From the NCBI GenBank assembly GCA_024640255.1, contig JAHEFI010000001.1, positions 372,001 to 436,000 on the forward strand: DNA of 64,000 nt. The letters run 5' to 3'. Below, one piece after another: positions 34,950 to 46,141 of this stretch (the stretch's first letter is position 1; each line of letters begins with the position of its first letter). The position numbers and the translations under genes were made by a program. The notes beneath the pieces were generated by a model, which was given only the letters and a program-made list of their open reading frames with translations, searched no databases and had not been told where the DNA came from. Source of the DNA: Bacteroidota bacterium (GTDB lineage: Bacteria > Bacteroidota > Bacteroidia > Chitinophagales > Chitinophagaceae).

Positions 34950-36029
34950 ATGAAATACTTTATTACTTTTTGTTCTTTAGTATTCATGGCTTGTAATTTT
35001 TCCCAAACTTCTCCCACTCAACAAGATTGGACTTTTTCCAATTTTGTAAAACAAGATTCAGTTAATCCTATTTTATTTCCTGATACGAATTATCGTTTTA
35101 ATTGTCCTGTATCCAATAAGCAAGTACTGTGGCAATCTAAAAATGTCCTAAATCCAACCGCCTTTATCAAAGAGGGTAAAGTGTATTTATTGTATCGTGC
35201 ACAGGATAGTGCAATGACGTCAAGACTAGGATTAGCAATAAGTGAGGATGGGGTTCATTTTACCAAACAAGCCAATCCTATATTTTATCCAGCAAATGAT
35301 AGTTTACAAAAATATGAATGGCATGGTGGTGTAGAAGATCCAAGAATGGTCTCCACAGAAGATGGGGGTTATTTTCTTACTTATACTTCTTATGATGGTA
35401 AAACTGCAAGACTATGTTTTGCAACTTCAAAAGATTTAATGAAATGGGAAAAACATGGCCCATTACTAAAGAATGAAAAATATATTAACGCCTGGTCAAA
35501 GTCTGGAGCATTGGTAGTGGAACAAAAAGCAGATCAGATGGTAGCTAAAAAAATCAATGGTAAGTATTGGATGTATTTTGGAGATACGCAATTATTTATG
35601 GCTTATTCTGAAGACTTAATTCATTGGGAAGCATTAGAGAATAAAGAATCACAAAAACTAGTACCCGTTTTACATCCTAGAGCTGGATACTTTGATAGTA
35701 GACTGGTAGAGCCAGGTCCTTTTGCCTTGTACACAAAAAAAGGAATTGTACTTATTTATAATAGTAGCAATGCGGCTAATAATAATGATCCTGATTTGCC
35801 TATCTATACTTATGCTGCTGGGCAAGCTTTATTTGATACTATCCAGCCATTTAAATTAGTAGACAGAACGGAACATTATTTTATTCACCCTGATAAGCCT
35901 TATGAAAAATCAGGCGAGGTAAACGAAGTATGTTTCGTAGAAGGATTGGTATACTTCAAGAATAAATGGTTCTTGTATTACGGCACTGCAGATTCAAAAA
36001 TTGCAGTGGCTATTGCTAATCCTCGCTAA
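34950..36029 (+). CDS. GH130-like glycosidase/phosphorylase lipoprotein
   Basis: A 359-residue five-bladed beta-propeller protein. MKYFITFCSLVFMAC gives a lipoprotein signal with Cys15. Family-like motifs are NPTAFIKEGKVYLLYRAQD, HGGVEDPRM, WMYFGDTQLFMAYS and WFLYYGTADSKIAVAIA. GH130 members are mannoside phosphorylases or hydrolases. The lipoprotein anchor favours an extracytoplasmic hydrolase over a phosphorylase, but that is inference. It follows the RND pump by 24 nt, and its stop abuts that of the convergent alpha/beta hydrolase. Confidence 0.78.
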   Translation: MKYFITFCSLVFMACNFSQTSPTQQDWTFSNFVKQDSVNPILFPDTNYRFNCPVSNKQVLWQSKNVLNPTAFIKEGKVYLLYRAQDSAMTSRLGLAISEDGVHFTKQANPIFYPANDSLQKYEWHGGVEDPRMVSTEDGGYFLTYTSYDGKTARLCFATSKDLMKWEKHGPLLKNEKYINAWSKSGALVVEQKADQMVAKKINGKYWMYFGDTQLFMAYSEDLIHWEALENKESQKLVPVLHPRAGYFDSRLVEPGPFALYTKKGIVLIYNSSNAANNNDPDLPIYTYAAGQALFDTIQPFKLVDRTEHYFIHPDKPYEKSGEVNEVCFVEGLVYFKNKWFLYYGTADSKIAVAIANPR

Positions 36030-37010
36030 TTATTTTTTAATTATTTTATTAGCAATAAACTCAACAGTTAATTTTTCAACAGTTGCAACATCCTTGGACA
36101 CTAAGGGAGATGCTAATACATGGTTTCCTGTATTCACTGCCACAGCAGATTTTAATTCAGCTGGAGTAGCAATTTCTTCCATCATTTTTTTAGTAGCTTC
36201 TACATTCACAACATGGTCTTGATTTTCTTTGTCTTTATAATAATATAAAGCCAAAGTAGGTTGATTAACTTTAGAGAAAGTAACTTTATTCATAGTGGCT
36301 TCTAATAAATTTTGAAGAGCTACTGTTGCCTCTAATCTATAATGGGTGTTCCAATATTTTGGATAATCTCGATGTTGGTATTTGATAGTATTATAATTTC
36401 CTTTCATCACCATTCTGCCAATTTGTAATCCCCATGGCTTATTTAATAAAGGTGCCGTAGGATTGTAAATTTGAATATTGGGTGAAAATAAAATTTGACC
36501 TGCAATCTCAGGATATGCTGCTGCTAATTGCAAAGACAAGGTACCTCCCGTAGAAGTACTCATTAGAATTACTTTCTTTCCTAATTTCTTTCCGATGATA
36601 TATGCTTCCTTAGCAGACTCCCAATATTTCTCTGCTGTTAAATTTTGTAAATCATCTGTGGTATCAATACCATGTTCTGCTAATCTTGCTAAATATAAAT
36701 TACAATGAAACTGCTTGGCAATATTTCTATGAACAGGATCTCCTTCCATTTGACTGGCGCTAAATCCATGCAAGTATACAATAGCGTAATCTGTTTGTTG
36801 GTGATTGCTATCTGCCCAAATTATTTTTGCTTCATTATTAGGTTTAATATGGTGCTTTGATTCATTGGCATTTACTAGACTATCTAAGTTGGTGCCATCT
36901 GCAATATCATGTAGGGTATAGTCAAAAACAGGTTTCTCTGGATGTGGTCCTACAAAATAGACTACTGCCATTAATGCTATAATACCTAATAACGCTTTTA
37001 ACCATTTCAT
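36030..37010 (-). CDS. Membrane-anchored alpha/beta hydrolase
   Basis: A 326-residue hydrolase with an N-terminal transmembrane anchor (LKALLGIIALMAVVYFV). The oxyanion-loop motif is AIVYLHGFSASQMEG. The nucleophile elbow reads LMSTSTGGTLSL, so the first Gly of GxSxG is Ser. The catalytic His is in NTGNHVLASP. The likely activity is esterase or lipase-like on an envelope substrate. It is divergent from the DUF5009 acyltransferase across 85 nt and converges with the GH130-like gene stop-to-stop. Confidence 0.8.
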   Translation of the reverse strand: MKWLKALLGIIALMAVVYFVGPHPEKPVFDYTLHDIADGTNLDSLVNANESKHHIKPNNEAKIIWADSNHQQTDYAIVYLHGFSASQMEGDPVHRNIAKQFHCNLYLARLAEHGIDTTDDLQNLTAEKYWESAKEAYIIGKKLGKKVILMSTSTGGTLSLQLAAAYPEIAGQILFSPNIQIYNPTAPLLNKPWGLQIGRMVMKGNYNTIKYQHRDYPKYWNTHYRLEATVALQNLLEATMNKVTFSKVNQPTLALYYYKDKENQDHVVNVEATKKMMEEIATPAELKSAVAVNTGNHVLASPLVSKDVATVEKLTVEFIANKIIKK

Positions 37011-37095
37011 ACCTAATAGATTTATATATTAAAGCTAGCGAATTCAAAATGCTTTAAAAATATTTTTTCGTACCTTAAGCTTTCAAAACGATGCT

Positions 37096-38184
37096 ATGAA
37101 CAATCAAAGATTCTTGTCTTTAGATGTATTTAGAGGTATGACCATATGTTTAATGATCATTGTGAACACGCCTGGTGATGGCTCTATGACATTTGCACCT
37201 TTTAATCATGCTGCTTGGCATGGTTTTACACCAACTGATTTGGTTTTTCCTTCTTTTTTATTCGCAGTAGGAAATGCTATGAGTTTTGTTTTACCCAAGT
37301 GGGAGAAATTATCTAATGCAACAGTTTTATTTAAAATATTAAAAAGAACTGCGCTAATATTTTTATTAGGCTATTTAATGTACTGGTTCCCATTTACAGG
37401 ACCCGTTGCTGAAACCCGCATTCTGGGTGTGTTACAGAGAATTGCCTTATGTTATGGATTGGCTTCTTTGATTGCACATTTTATGCATGAGCGAGTAGTA
37501 ATGATTGTCTCTGCTATATTATTATTAGTGTATTGGTATTTAAGTATGCATTTTGGAGTACCTGGTCAGGAACTAACTATGTTGGGTAATGCTGGTATTG
37601 AATTAGATAAACTGGTATTAGGGGAGTCTCATATGTATCATGGAGAAGGAGTGGCTTTTGATCCGGAAGGAATATTAAGCACTTTGCCTGCCATCGTGAA
37701 TGTCTTAATTGGCTTTAGAGTGGGTAAATTTATTCAAGAAAAGGGCAAAACCTATGAAGGTTTGATGTTATTGATGATGTGGGGTGCCGGCTTTATATTT
37801 TTAGGTTTTATGTGGAATTATCAATTTCCTATCAATAAAAAGCTTTGGACCAGCTCTTTTGTGATGTTAACCGTTGGCCTGGACATGGTTATTTTAGGCA
37901 CCATTATTTACAGAATTGAGATGCACCGACAATTGCAATTTTCGAGCTTTTTTGAGGTTTTTGGCAAGAATCCGCTCGTTATTTACCTATTTTCAGAGAT
38001 TTTAGCCACTATTTTATACATTACCAAAGTGGGGGATCAGTCTACTTTTAAGTGGATATTCAATAATGGCTTCTCTTATTTTGCCCCTTATTGGGCTTCC
38101 CTGGCTTTCGCCTTATCCTTTATGTTGGTTTGCTGGCTATTGGGTTATATATTAGATAAATATAAAATATATATTAGAGTGTAA
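37096..38184 (+). CDS. DUF5009/HGSNAT-like membrane acyltransferase
   Basis: A 362-residue polytopic membrane protein with about 10 helices. The N-terminal signature RFLSLDVFRGMTICLMIIVN followed by HGFTPTDLVFPSFLFAVG is that of the heparan-alpha-glucosaminide N-acetyltransferase/NagX-like family. These are thought to transfer acetyl groups to amino sugars across the membrane. The neighbouring GH130-like lipoprotein and esterase-like hydrolase suggest a small carbohydrate-processing neighbourhood. The substrate is unknown. Confidence 0.82.
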   Translation: MNNQRFLSLDVFRGMTICLMIIVNTPGDGSMTFAPFNHAAWHGFTPTDLVFPSFLFAVGNAMSFVLPKWEKLSNATVLFKILKRTALIFLLGYLMYWFPFTGPVAETRILGVLQRIALCYGLASLIAHFMHERVVMIVSAILLLVYWYLSMHFGVPGQELTMLGNAGIELDKLVLGESHMYHGEGVAFDPEGILSTLPAIVNVLIGFRVGKFIQEKGKTYEGLMLLMMWGAGFIFLGFMWNYQFPINKKLWTSSFVMLTVGLDMVILGTIIYRIEMHRQLQFSSFFEVFGKNPLVIYLFSEILATILYITKVGDQSTFKWIFNNGFSYFAPYWASLAFALSFMLVCWLLGYILDKYKIYIRV

Positions 38185-38207
38185 ATCTTAATAATCCTTT
38201 TATCTGT

Positions 38208-38243
38208 TTTGTTTTTTTTAGGAGTATAAACGGCGTACCTTTG
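38208..38243 (+). promoter_or_regulatory. Promoter of typA
   Basis: The perfect -7 box TACCTTTG at 38236-38243 lies 17 nt before the ATG. A TTTG at 38208-38211 is 24 bp upstream, slightly longer than the usual spacing. The -7 box is the stronger half of the call. Confidence 0.5.
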
Positions 38244-38260
38244 CAGCCTCAAAACAGTAC

Positions 38261-40063
38261 ATGGAAATAAGAAACATCGCGATTATTGCGCACGTTGACC
38301 ACGGTAAGACAACATTGGTTGACAAAATTTTACACGCCACTAAGGTATTCAGAGATAACCAGGAGACTGGTGAATTGATCATGGATAGCAACGAATTAGA
38401 GCGTGAAAGAGGTATTACTATCTTAAGTAAGAATGCTTCAGTAACTTATAAAGACGTTAAGATTAACGTAATTGACACGCCAGGTCACTCTGACTTTGGA
38501 GGTGAAGTGGAGCGTGTGTTAAAAATGGCAGATGGTGTTTGCTTATTAGTAGATGCTTTTGAAGGACCAATGCCTCAAACTCGTTTCGTATTACAAAAAG
38601 CTTTGCAATTAAATTTAAAGCCAATTGTAATCATCAATAAAGTAGATAAAGAAAACTGTCGTCCTGACGAAGTGCATGATGCAGTATTTGAATTATTTTT
38701 CAATTTAGATGCAACAGAGGATCAATTAAACTTCCCTACTTTTTATGGTAGTGGTAAGAATGGTTGGTTCAATGATAGCTTAACTCCATGTGAAGACATC
38801 ACTCCATTAATGGATGGTATCTTGAAATATGTTCCAGGTCCAGATGTGAAAGAAGGTCCTACACAAATGCAAATTACTTCTTTAGACTATTCTACTTTCT
38901 TAGGTAGAATTGCGATTGGTAAAGTAGAAAGAGGTGTGATCAAAGAAGGTCAAAACGTTGTATTAGTGCAAGCAGATGGTAGCATCAAGAAAAACAAAGT
39001 AAAAGAATTATACGTATTTGAGGGAATGGGTAAGCGTAAAGTAACAGAAGTTGTTTCTGGTGACTTATGTGCTGTGGTTGGTTTAGAAGAATTCAATATC
39101 GGTGATACTATTGCTGATCCTGAAACTCCTGAAGCATTACCTATTATCAGTGTAGACGAACCTACGATGAGTATGACTTTCAGTATTAACAACTCTCCTT
39201 TCTTTGGTAAGGAAGGTAAGTTTGTTACTTCAAGACATATCCGTGATCGTTTAATGAAAGAAACAGAAAAGAACTTAGCATTGCGTGTTGAAGAAACAGA
39301 TAGTGCAGATAGTTTCTTGGTATATGGTCGTGGTATTTTACACTTGGGTGTATTGGTTGAAACAATGCGTCGTGAAGGTTATGAATTAACAGTGGGTAAT
39401 CCTCAAGTATTGGTAAAAGAGATTGATGGTAAAAAACATGAACCATTTGAAATTTTAGTGGTAGATGTTCCAAGTGAATTTAGTGGTAAAGTAATTGACT
39501 TAGTAACTCAAAAGAAGGGTGAAATGTTAATTATGGAATCTAAAGGAACTATGCAACACTTGGAATTTGATATTCCTTCTAGAGGTTTGATTGGTTTACG
39601 TTCTCAAATGTTAACTCAAACTGCTGGTGAAGCAGTAATGGCGCATAGATTCAATGAATACAAGCCTTGGAAAGGACCAATTCCTGGAAGAAACAATGGT
39701 GTATTGGTAGCTAAGTTTGCCGGTACAACAACTGCTTACTCCATTGATAAATTACAAGATAGAGGTAGATTCTTTATCGAACCAGGTGAAGAAGTATATG
39801 CTGGTCAAGTATTAGCAGAACATATTAAGCCAGGTGATTTGAATATTAACGCTGTGGAGATGAAAAAATTAACTAACCACCGTGCGAGTGGTAGTGATGA
39901 TAGCGTTCGTATCACACCAAAATTACAATTCACTTTAGAAGAGTGTATGGAATATATTCAGTTTGATGAGTGTATTGAAGTAACTCCTAAATCTGTTCGT
40001 ATGCGTAAGACCTTGTTAGATGAAAACGATCGAAACAAAGCATCGAAGCAATCAGGCCAGTAA
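38261..40063 (+). CDS. typA: Translational GTPase TypA/BipA
   Basis: A 600-residue ribosome-binding GTPase close to the family length (~605). G1 is AHVDHGKTTLVDKIL, G2 is RERGITILSKNASV, G3 is DTPGHSDFGGEVERVLKM and G4 is INKVDKENCRPDE. Domains II, III and V and the BipA-specific C-terminal domain follow (NGVLVAKFAGTTTAYSIDKL). It supports ribosome assembly and growth under stress. It is monocistronic: own promoter upstream, hairpins before the convergent obg. Confidence 0.96.
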   Translation: MEIRNIAIIAHVDHGKTTLVDKILHATKVFRDNQETGELIMDSNELERERGITILSKNASVTYKDVKINVIDTPGHSDFGGEVERVLKMADGVCLLVDAFEGPMPQTRFVLQKALQLNLKPIVIINKVDKENCRPDEVHDAVFELFFNLDATEDQLNFPTFYGSGKNGWFNDSLTPCEDITPLMDGILKYVPGPDVKEGPTQMQITSLDYSTFLGRIAIGKVERGVIKEGQNVVLVQADGSIKKNKVKELYVFEGMGKRKVTEVVSGDLCAVVGLEEFNIGDTIADPETPEALPIISVDEPTMSMTFSINNSPFFGKEGKFVTSRHIRDRLMKETEKNLALRVEETDSADSFLVYGRGILHLGVLVETMRREGYELTVGNPQVLVKEIDGKKHEPFEILVVDVPSEFSGKVIDLVTQKKGEMLIMESKGTMQHLEFDIPSRGLIGLRSQMLTQTAGEAVMAHRFNEYKPWKGPIPGRNNGVLVAKFAGTTTAYSIDKLQDRGRFFIEPGEEVYAGQVLAEHIKPGDLNINAVEMKKLTNHRASGSDDSVRITPKLQFTLEECMEYIQFDECIEVTPKSVRMRKTLLDENDRNKASKQSGQ

Positions 40064-40071
40064 AAAACTGA

Positions 40072-40099
40072 CAACAAAAATGATTCATCATTTTTGTTG
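40072..40099. terminator. Hairpin downstream of typA
   Basis: CAACAAAAATGA (40072-40083) and TCATTTTTGTTG (40088-40099) form a perfect 12-bp stem around TTCA. It begins 9 nt after the typA stop. No T-run follows on plus, so it may work as a 3'-end stabiliser or weak terminator. Confidence 0.55.
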
Positions 40100-40132
40100 A
40101 TGGGGAAATTTAAAAAAATCAAAAAGATAAGA

Positions 40133-40171
40133 ATTCAAAAATTAGTTATTTTCTTTAACTAATTTTTGAAT
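40133..40171 (-). terminator. Terminator at the obg 3' end
   Basis: A perfect 16-bp stem (40133-40148 with 40156-40171) around TTTTCTT. Its arm reaches the obg stop codon. On the minus strand the stem is followed by a T-rich tract (40105-40131), so it suits obg termination. Confidence 0.65.
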
Positions 40172-41163
40172 CAATCGTTTAATGCTTTCCAAAGCATGTC
40201 TTTTAACTCCGTCAAATTACTTTGAATAGCAGAAGAGATAAAAATATGCGGAATGTTTTCTGGCAATTCTTTTTCGATTGCTTCTTTTAATTCATCATCC
40301 AATAAATCTGATTTACTAATTGCAATGATAAATTCTTTTTGTAAAAGTTCTGGATTGAATGCAGCTAATTCGCTTTTTAAAATTTCAAATTCTTTTTTAT
40401 GATCATTAGAATCTGCAGGGATTAAAAATAATAATACTGCGTTTCTTTCGATATGTCTTAAGAATCTATGTCCTAATCCTTTTCCTTCTGCTGCACCTTC
40501 AATAATTCCTGGTAAATCTGCAATACAGAAAGATCTATTGTCTCTATACGCTACCATACCCAACTGTGGAGTAAGTGTAGTAAATGCGTAGTTGGCAATT
40601 TTTGGTTTTGCTGCAGTGATGGTAGATAATAAAGTAGATTTTCCGGCATTGGGAAAACCAACCAATCCTACATCTGCTAATACTTTTAATTCAATTTGTT
40701 TCCAACCCTCAGTTCCATCTTCTCCTGGTTGAGCATATTCAGGAACTTGTTGAGTAGCAGTGGCAAAATTACTATTACCTAATCCGCCTCTTCCGCCTTT
40801 AAGCCAAACTATTTCTTGTCCATCATGTAATATCTCAGCTTCTACAATACCTGTTTCTTCATCTTTAGCAATTGTTCCTAATGGCACTTCAATAATTATA
40901 TCTTTTCCGTCTTTGCCGGTGCAATTATTTTTACTTCCATTCTCTCCATTATCTGCAATTACATTTTTATAATAACGCAAATGCAATAAAGTCCACAATT
41001 GAGCATTACCTCTTAGAATGATATGACCACCACGGCCACCATCACCTCCATCGGGTCCACCCTTTGCAGTTAATTTATTTCTTAGGAAATGTCTACATCC
41101 AGCACCGCCATGCCCACTATGTGCAAATATGCGGATGTAATCAATAAAATTCTTTTCAGACAC
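40171..41163 (-). CDS. obg: GTPase Obg/CgtA
   Basis: A 330-residue ribosome-associated GTPase. The Gly-rich Obg fold ([35 protein letters not shown]) covers about residues 1-158. The G domain has [34 protein letters not shown] and [11 protein letters not shown]. No C-terminal OCT or TGS domain is present. The start is GTG 41163. A perfect -7 box sits 18 nt upstream, inside the 37-nt gap to the TetR gene, so obg has its own promoter. The 3' end runs into a long terminator stem. Confidence 0.94.
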   Translation of the reverse strand: MSEKNFIDYIRIFAHSGHGGAGCRHFLRNKLTAKGGPDGGDGGRGGHIILRGNAQLWTLLHLRYYKNVIADNGENGSKNNCTGKDGKDIIIEVPLGTIAKDEETGIVEAEILHDGQEIVWLKGGRGGLGNSNFATATQQVPEYAQPGEDGTEGWKQIELKVLADVGLVGFPNAGKSTLLSTITAAKPKIANYAFTTLTPQLGMVAYRDNRSFCIADLPGIIEGAAEGKGLGHRFLRHIERNAVLLFLIPADSNDHKKEFEILKSELAAFNPELLQKEFIIAISKSDLLDDELKEAIEKELPENIPHIFISSAIQSNLTELKDMLWKALND

Positions 41164-41181
41164 TATTTATATATTAATGCA

Positions 41182-41189
41182 CAAAGTTA
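41182..41189 (-). promoter_or_regulatory. -7 box TAACTTTG of obg
   Basis: A perfect TAnnTTTG match 18 nt before the GTG start at 41163, in the short gap after the TetR gene. No -33 TTG at normal spacing. Confidence 0.42.
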
Positions 41190-41200
41190 GTGCAAAAGGC

Positions 41201-41797
41201 TTACTTAGTTGCCTTTAATCCGTCAATCAAAATAGTCACCATGTTTTGCTCTAACTCTTCGGCGCTAATTTTTTTGGTAGATCTGTGCCAGCTTTCAATG
41301 CCACTTACTGCATGTAAGAATATTAATACAACAGTTGGAGCATCAATTGCTTTGATTTCTTTATTACGGATACCTTCTTCAATGATCGCTGCTAAACGCT
41401 TACGATATACTCTTCTTTGATTTTGGTAATTAGATAAATAAGGATCAGATAAATGTTTCCATTCTGTATCATTTACATATACTTCTTCGTAATGATTAAT
41501 CATCTCGTCGATATGAAAGCGAAGAATTTTCTCCATTTTCTGAAGTGAGCTAATATTTTCAGATTCTATTTCGTCTAATTTTACCATAAAACGGTTAGCT
41601 ACATTAAATACTAATTCATGTAATAACTCGCTTTTTGATTTAATATGATTGTATAAACTAGCTGCTTCTACACCCACTGCTTCTGCTAAATCACGCATAC
41701 TAGCTGCTTTATATCCCTTTTCTCTAAATAAGGTGGCTGCTTTACTAACTATAACATCTTTCCTAGATATGTTCTTTTCGGTCTTAATTCTAGCCAT
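41201..41797 (-). CDS. TetR/AcrR family transcriptional regulator
   Basis: A 198-residue TetR repressor. The DNA-binding helix-turn-helix is at about residues 15-60 (AATLFREKGYKAASMRDLAE, AASLYNHIKSKSELL). The helical ligand domain follows, with IFLHAVSGIESWHRSTKKIS near the end. Target and ligand are unknown. It is divergent from a PfkB-type kinase across 153 nt. That region contains its likely promoter, an inverted repeat over the -7 box, and a repeated TTTGTTAGT, so autoregulation with control of the kinase is plausible. Confidence 0.9.
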   Translation of the reverse strand: MARIKTEKNISRKDVIVSKAATLFREKGYKAASMRDLAEAVGVEAASLYNHIKSKSELLHELVFNVANRFMVKLDEIESENISSLQKMEKILRFHIDEMINHYEEVYVNDTEWKHLSDPYLSNYQNQRRVYRKRLAAIIEEGIRNKEIKAIDAPTVVLIFLHAVSGIESWHRSTKKISAEELEQNMVTILIDGLKATK

Positions 41798-41817
41798 AAA
41801 ACTAATTTTTCGGGTTA

Positions 41818-41892
41818 TTTGTTAGTACAAAATTATAGAATTAAACCCATGAAATGGACAATTTTTTTAAATAAATTGCCATTTTTGTTAGT
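41818..41892. promoter_or_regulatory. Candidate TetR operator repeats
   Basis: TTTGT-TAGT-ACAAA (41818-41831) is an inverted repeat overlapping the -7 box of the TetR gene. The 9-mer TTTGTTAGT recurs at 41884-41892 toward the PfkB gene, 66 bp away. CCAT-GAA-ATGG (41847-41857) lies between the promoter halves. Repeats are seen; binding is inference. Confidence 0.35.
41828..41861 (-). promoter_or_regulatory. Promoter of the TetR gene
   Basis: On the minus strand TTG (41861-41859) and the perfect -7 box TAATTTTG (41835-41828) are 23 bp apart. The start codon is 30 nt downstream at 41797. Confidence 0.5.
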
Positions 41893-41950
41893 TTCTGATT
41901 ATCAAGCAGTTAAAAATTCGTAGTTTCGCAGCTGAAAAAAAACAATAAAC

Positions 41951-42871
41951 ATGTCTTTAGTAGTTGTTGGATCAATGGCATTTGATGCTATAGAAACTCC
42001 CTTCGGGAAAAGTGATAAAATTATTGGCGGTGCAGCAACTTATATTGCTTGGTGTGCGTCCAATTTTACCCCTGTAAAACAAATCTCTGTAGTGGGTGGT
42101 GATTTCCCACAATCAGAATTAGACGCATTGACTAATAGAGGAGTGACTTTAGAAGGTGTTCAAATTAAAAAAGAGGAGAAAACATTTTTCTGGAGCGGTA
42201 AGTATCATTTAGATATGAATACACGTGATACATTAGATACACAGTTAAATGTATTGGAAAATTTCCAACCAGTTGTTCCAGATAGTTACCAAGACTGTGA
42301 AATTTTAATGTTAGGAAATTTAGTTCCTGGTGTTCAAAGCAGTGTGATTAAGCAAATGAAAAATCGTCCAAAACTAATCGTAATGGATACGATGAATTTC
42401 TGGATGGAAATTATGATGGACGATTTAAAACATACAATAAGTTTAGTAGATGTTTTATTAGTAAATGATAGTGAGGCGCGTCAATTAAGTGGTGAGTATA
42501 GTTTAGTGAAAGCGGCTAAGAAGATTATGACTATGGGCCCTAAATATTTAATTATTAAGAAAGGGGAACATGGTGCATTGTTATTCCATAAAGATGAAGT
42601 GTTCTTTGCCCCAGCATTACCATTGGAAGAAGTATTTGATCCAACTGGTGCTGGTGATACTTTCGCTGGTGGCTTTGTCGCTCACTTAGCAAGAACAAAA
42701 GATATTTCTTTTGAAAACATGAAGTCTGCTATTATTTTAGGAAGTGCAATGGCAAGTTTCTGTGTAGAGAAATTTGGAACACAAAGATTAACTGAAATTA
42801 ATGTGAATGATATTAAAGAGCGTGTTCAATCTTTTGTTCAATTAGTAAATTTTGATATTGAATTAGTTTAA
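41951..42871 (+). CDS. PfkB-family sugar/nucleoside kinase
   Basis: A 306-residue ribokinase-fold kinase. The N-terminus VVVGSMAFDAIETPFGKSDK and GGAATYIAWCASNF form the substrate side. The C-terminal PfkB signature FDPTGAGDTFAGGFVAHLA carries the catalytic Asp and anion hole. VDVLLVNDSEARQLSG marks the nucleotide region. The substrate cannot be read from sequence; candidates are adenosine, ribose or a related sugar. It lies 26 nt upstream of asd with a possible shared transcript, and divergent from the TetR gene. Confidence 0.88.
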   Translation: MSLVVVGSMAFDAIETPFGKSDKIIGGAATYIAWCASNFTPVKQISVVGGDFPQSELDALTNRGVTLEGVQIKKEEKTFFWSGKYHLDMNTRDTLDTQLNVLENFQPVVPDSYQDCEILMLGNLVPGVQSSVIKQMKNRPKLIVMDTMNFWMEIMMDDLKHTISLVDVLLVNDSEARQLSGEYSLVKAAKKIMTMGPKYLIIKKGEHGALLFHKDEVFFAPALPLEEVFDPTGAGDTFAGGFVAHLARTKDISFENMKSAIILGSAMASFCVEKFGTQRLTEINVNDIKERVQSFVQLVNFDIELV

Positions 42872-42897
42872 TTTTTTAAAGAATAATAATAAATACA

Positions 42898-43896
42898 ATG
42901 CGTGTTGCAGTAGTTGGTGCCACAGGGCTAGTAGGCACAAAAATGTTACAAGTACTAGCTGAAAGAAATTTTCCAGTAACTGAATTAATTCCAGTAGCAT
43001 CTGCTAGATCTGCTGGTAAGGAAGTAATGTTTAAAGGAAAAGCTTATAAAGTAGTTGGTATGGAAGAAGGTATTGCTGCCAAACCTGCTGTTGCAATTTT
43101 TTCAGCGGGTGGTGGTACTTCAACTGAGTGGGCGCCTAAGTTTGCCGCTGCAGGCATTCGTGTAATTGATAATTCTTCTGCTTGGAGAATGGATCCTACA
43201 AAAAAATTAGTAGTTCCTGAAGTAAATGCTTCTGTTTTAACTGCAGAAGATATGATTATTGCTAATCCAAACTGTTCTACAATTCAAATGGTAGTGGCTT
43301 TACAACCATTGCATGCTAAATATAAAATTAAAAGAGTAGTAGTGAGCACTTATCAAAGTGTAACTGGTACTGGTAAGAAAGCAGTAGATCAATTAATGGA
43401 AGAGCGTGCAGGTAAAAAATTAGCTGCAGAAGATATGGCCTATAAATACCAGATTGATTTAAACGCTATTCCTCAGATTGATGTATTCTTAGAAAACGGA
43501 TATACTAAAGAAGAAATGAAAATGGTAAAAGAGACTTGCAAAATTATGCAAGACGATTCTATCAAAGTAACTGCTACCACAGTTAGAATTCCAGTAATGG
43601 GTGGACATAGTGAGAGTGTGAATGTGGAATTTGAAAACGAATTTGATTTGAAAGAAGTAATTGCAGAATTAGCTGCTGCTCCAGGAGTTGTGGTTCAACA
43701 AGATGACGCAGCGCAATTTTATCCAATGCCATTATGGGCGCATGAAAAAGACGAAGTGTTTGTAGGTCGTTTGAGAAGAGACGAAACACAAGTGAAGACT
43801 TTAAACATGTGGATTGTAAGCGACAATTTACGCAAGGGTGCTGCAACCAACGCAGTTCAAATTGCCGAATATTTGGCCGCTAAGAATATTATTTAG
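42898..43896 (+). CDS. asd: Aspartate-semialdehyde dehydrogenase
   Basis: A 332-residue NADP-dependent enzyme reducing aspartyl-phosphate to aspartate semialdehyde, for lysine/diaminopimelate, threonine and methionine. The dinucleotide loop is VAVVGATGLVGTKMLQVL. Catalytic Cys126 is in IANPNCSTIQ, and the substrate Arg/His region is VRIPVMGGHSESVNVEFE. The length matches the family. It follows the PfkB gene by 26 nt and ends before a double hairpin shared with the convergent ligA. Confidence 0.95.
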   Translation: MRVAVVGATGLVGTKMLQVLAERNFPVTELIPVASARSAGKEVMFKGKAYKVVGMEEGIAAKPAVAIFSAGGGTSTEWAPKFAAAGIRVIDNSSAWRMDPTKKLVVPEVNASVLTAEDMIIANPNCSTIQMVVALQPLHAKYKIKRVVVSTYQSVTGTGKKAVDQLMEERAGKKLAAEDMAYKYQIDLNAIPQIDVFLENGYTKEEMKMVKETCKIMQDDSIKVTATTVRIPVMGGHSESVNVEFENEFDLKEVIAELAAAPGVVVQQDDAAQFYPMPLWAHEKDEVFVGRLRRDETQVKTLNMWIVSDNLRKGAATNAVQIAEYLAAKNII

Positions 43897-43906
43897 TAAA
43901 AATAAA

Positions 43907-43935
43907 TCGAGGACCTCGTTTATGGGGGTCCTCGA
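43907..43935. terminator. GC-rich hairpin between asd and ligA
   Basis: TCGAGGACC (43907-43915) pairs with GGTCCTCGA (43927-43935) around an 11-nt loop. On minus it is followed by a T-rich tract (TTTATTTTTAC), so it terminates ligA transcripts; on plus it lies 10 nt after the asd stop but lacks a T-run. Confidence 0.65.
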
Positions 43936-43953
43936 AAAAATCATTAGATAAAA

Positions 43954-46070
<2,117 letters not shown>

Positions 46071-46141
46071 CTAAAATACAAATTGTTTTATTCTTTTATT
46101 TCGTATTTTGGCAACTAGAACGATTATTTTCTTGATTGCTT

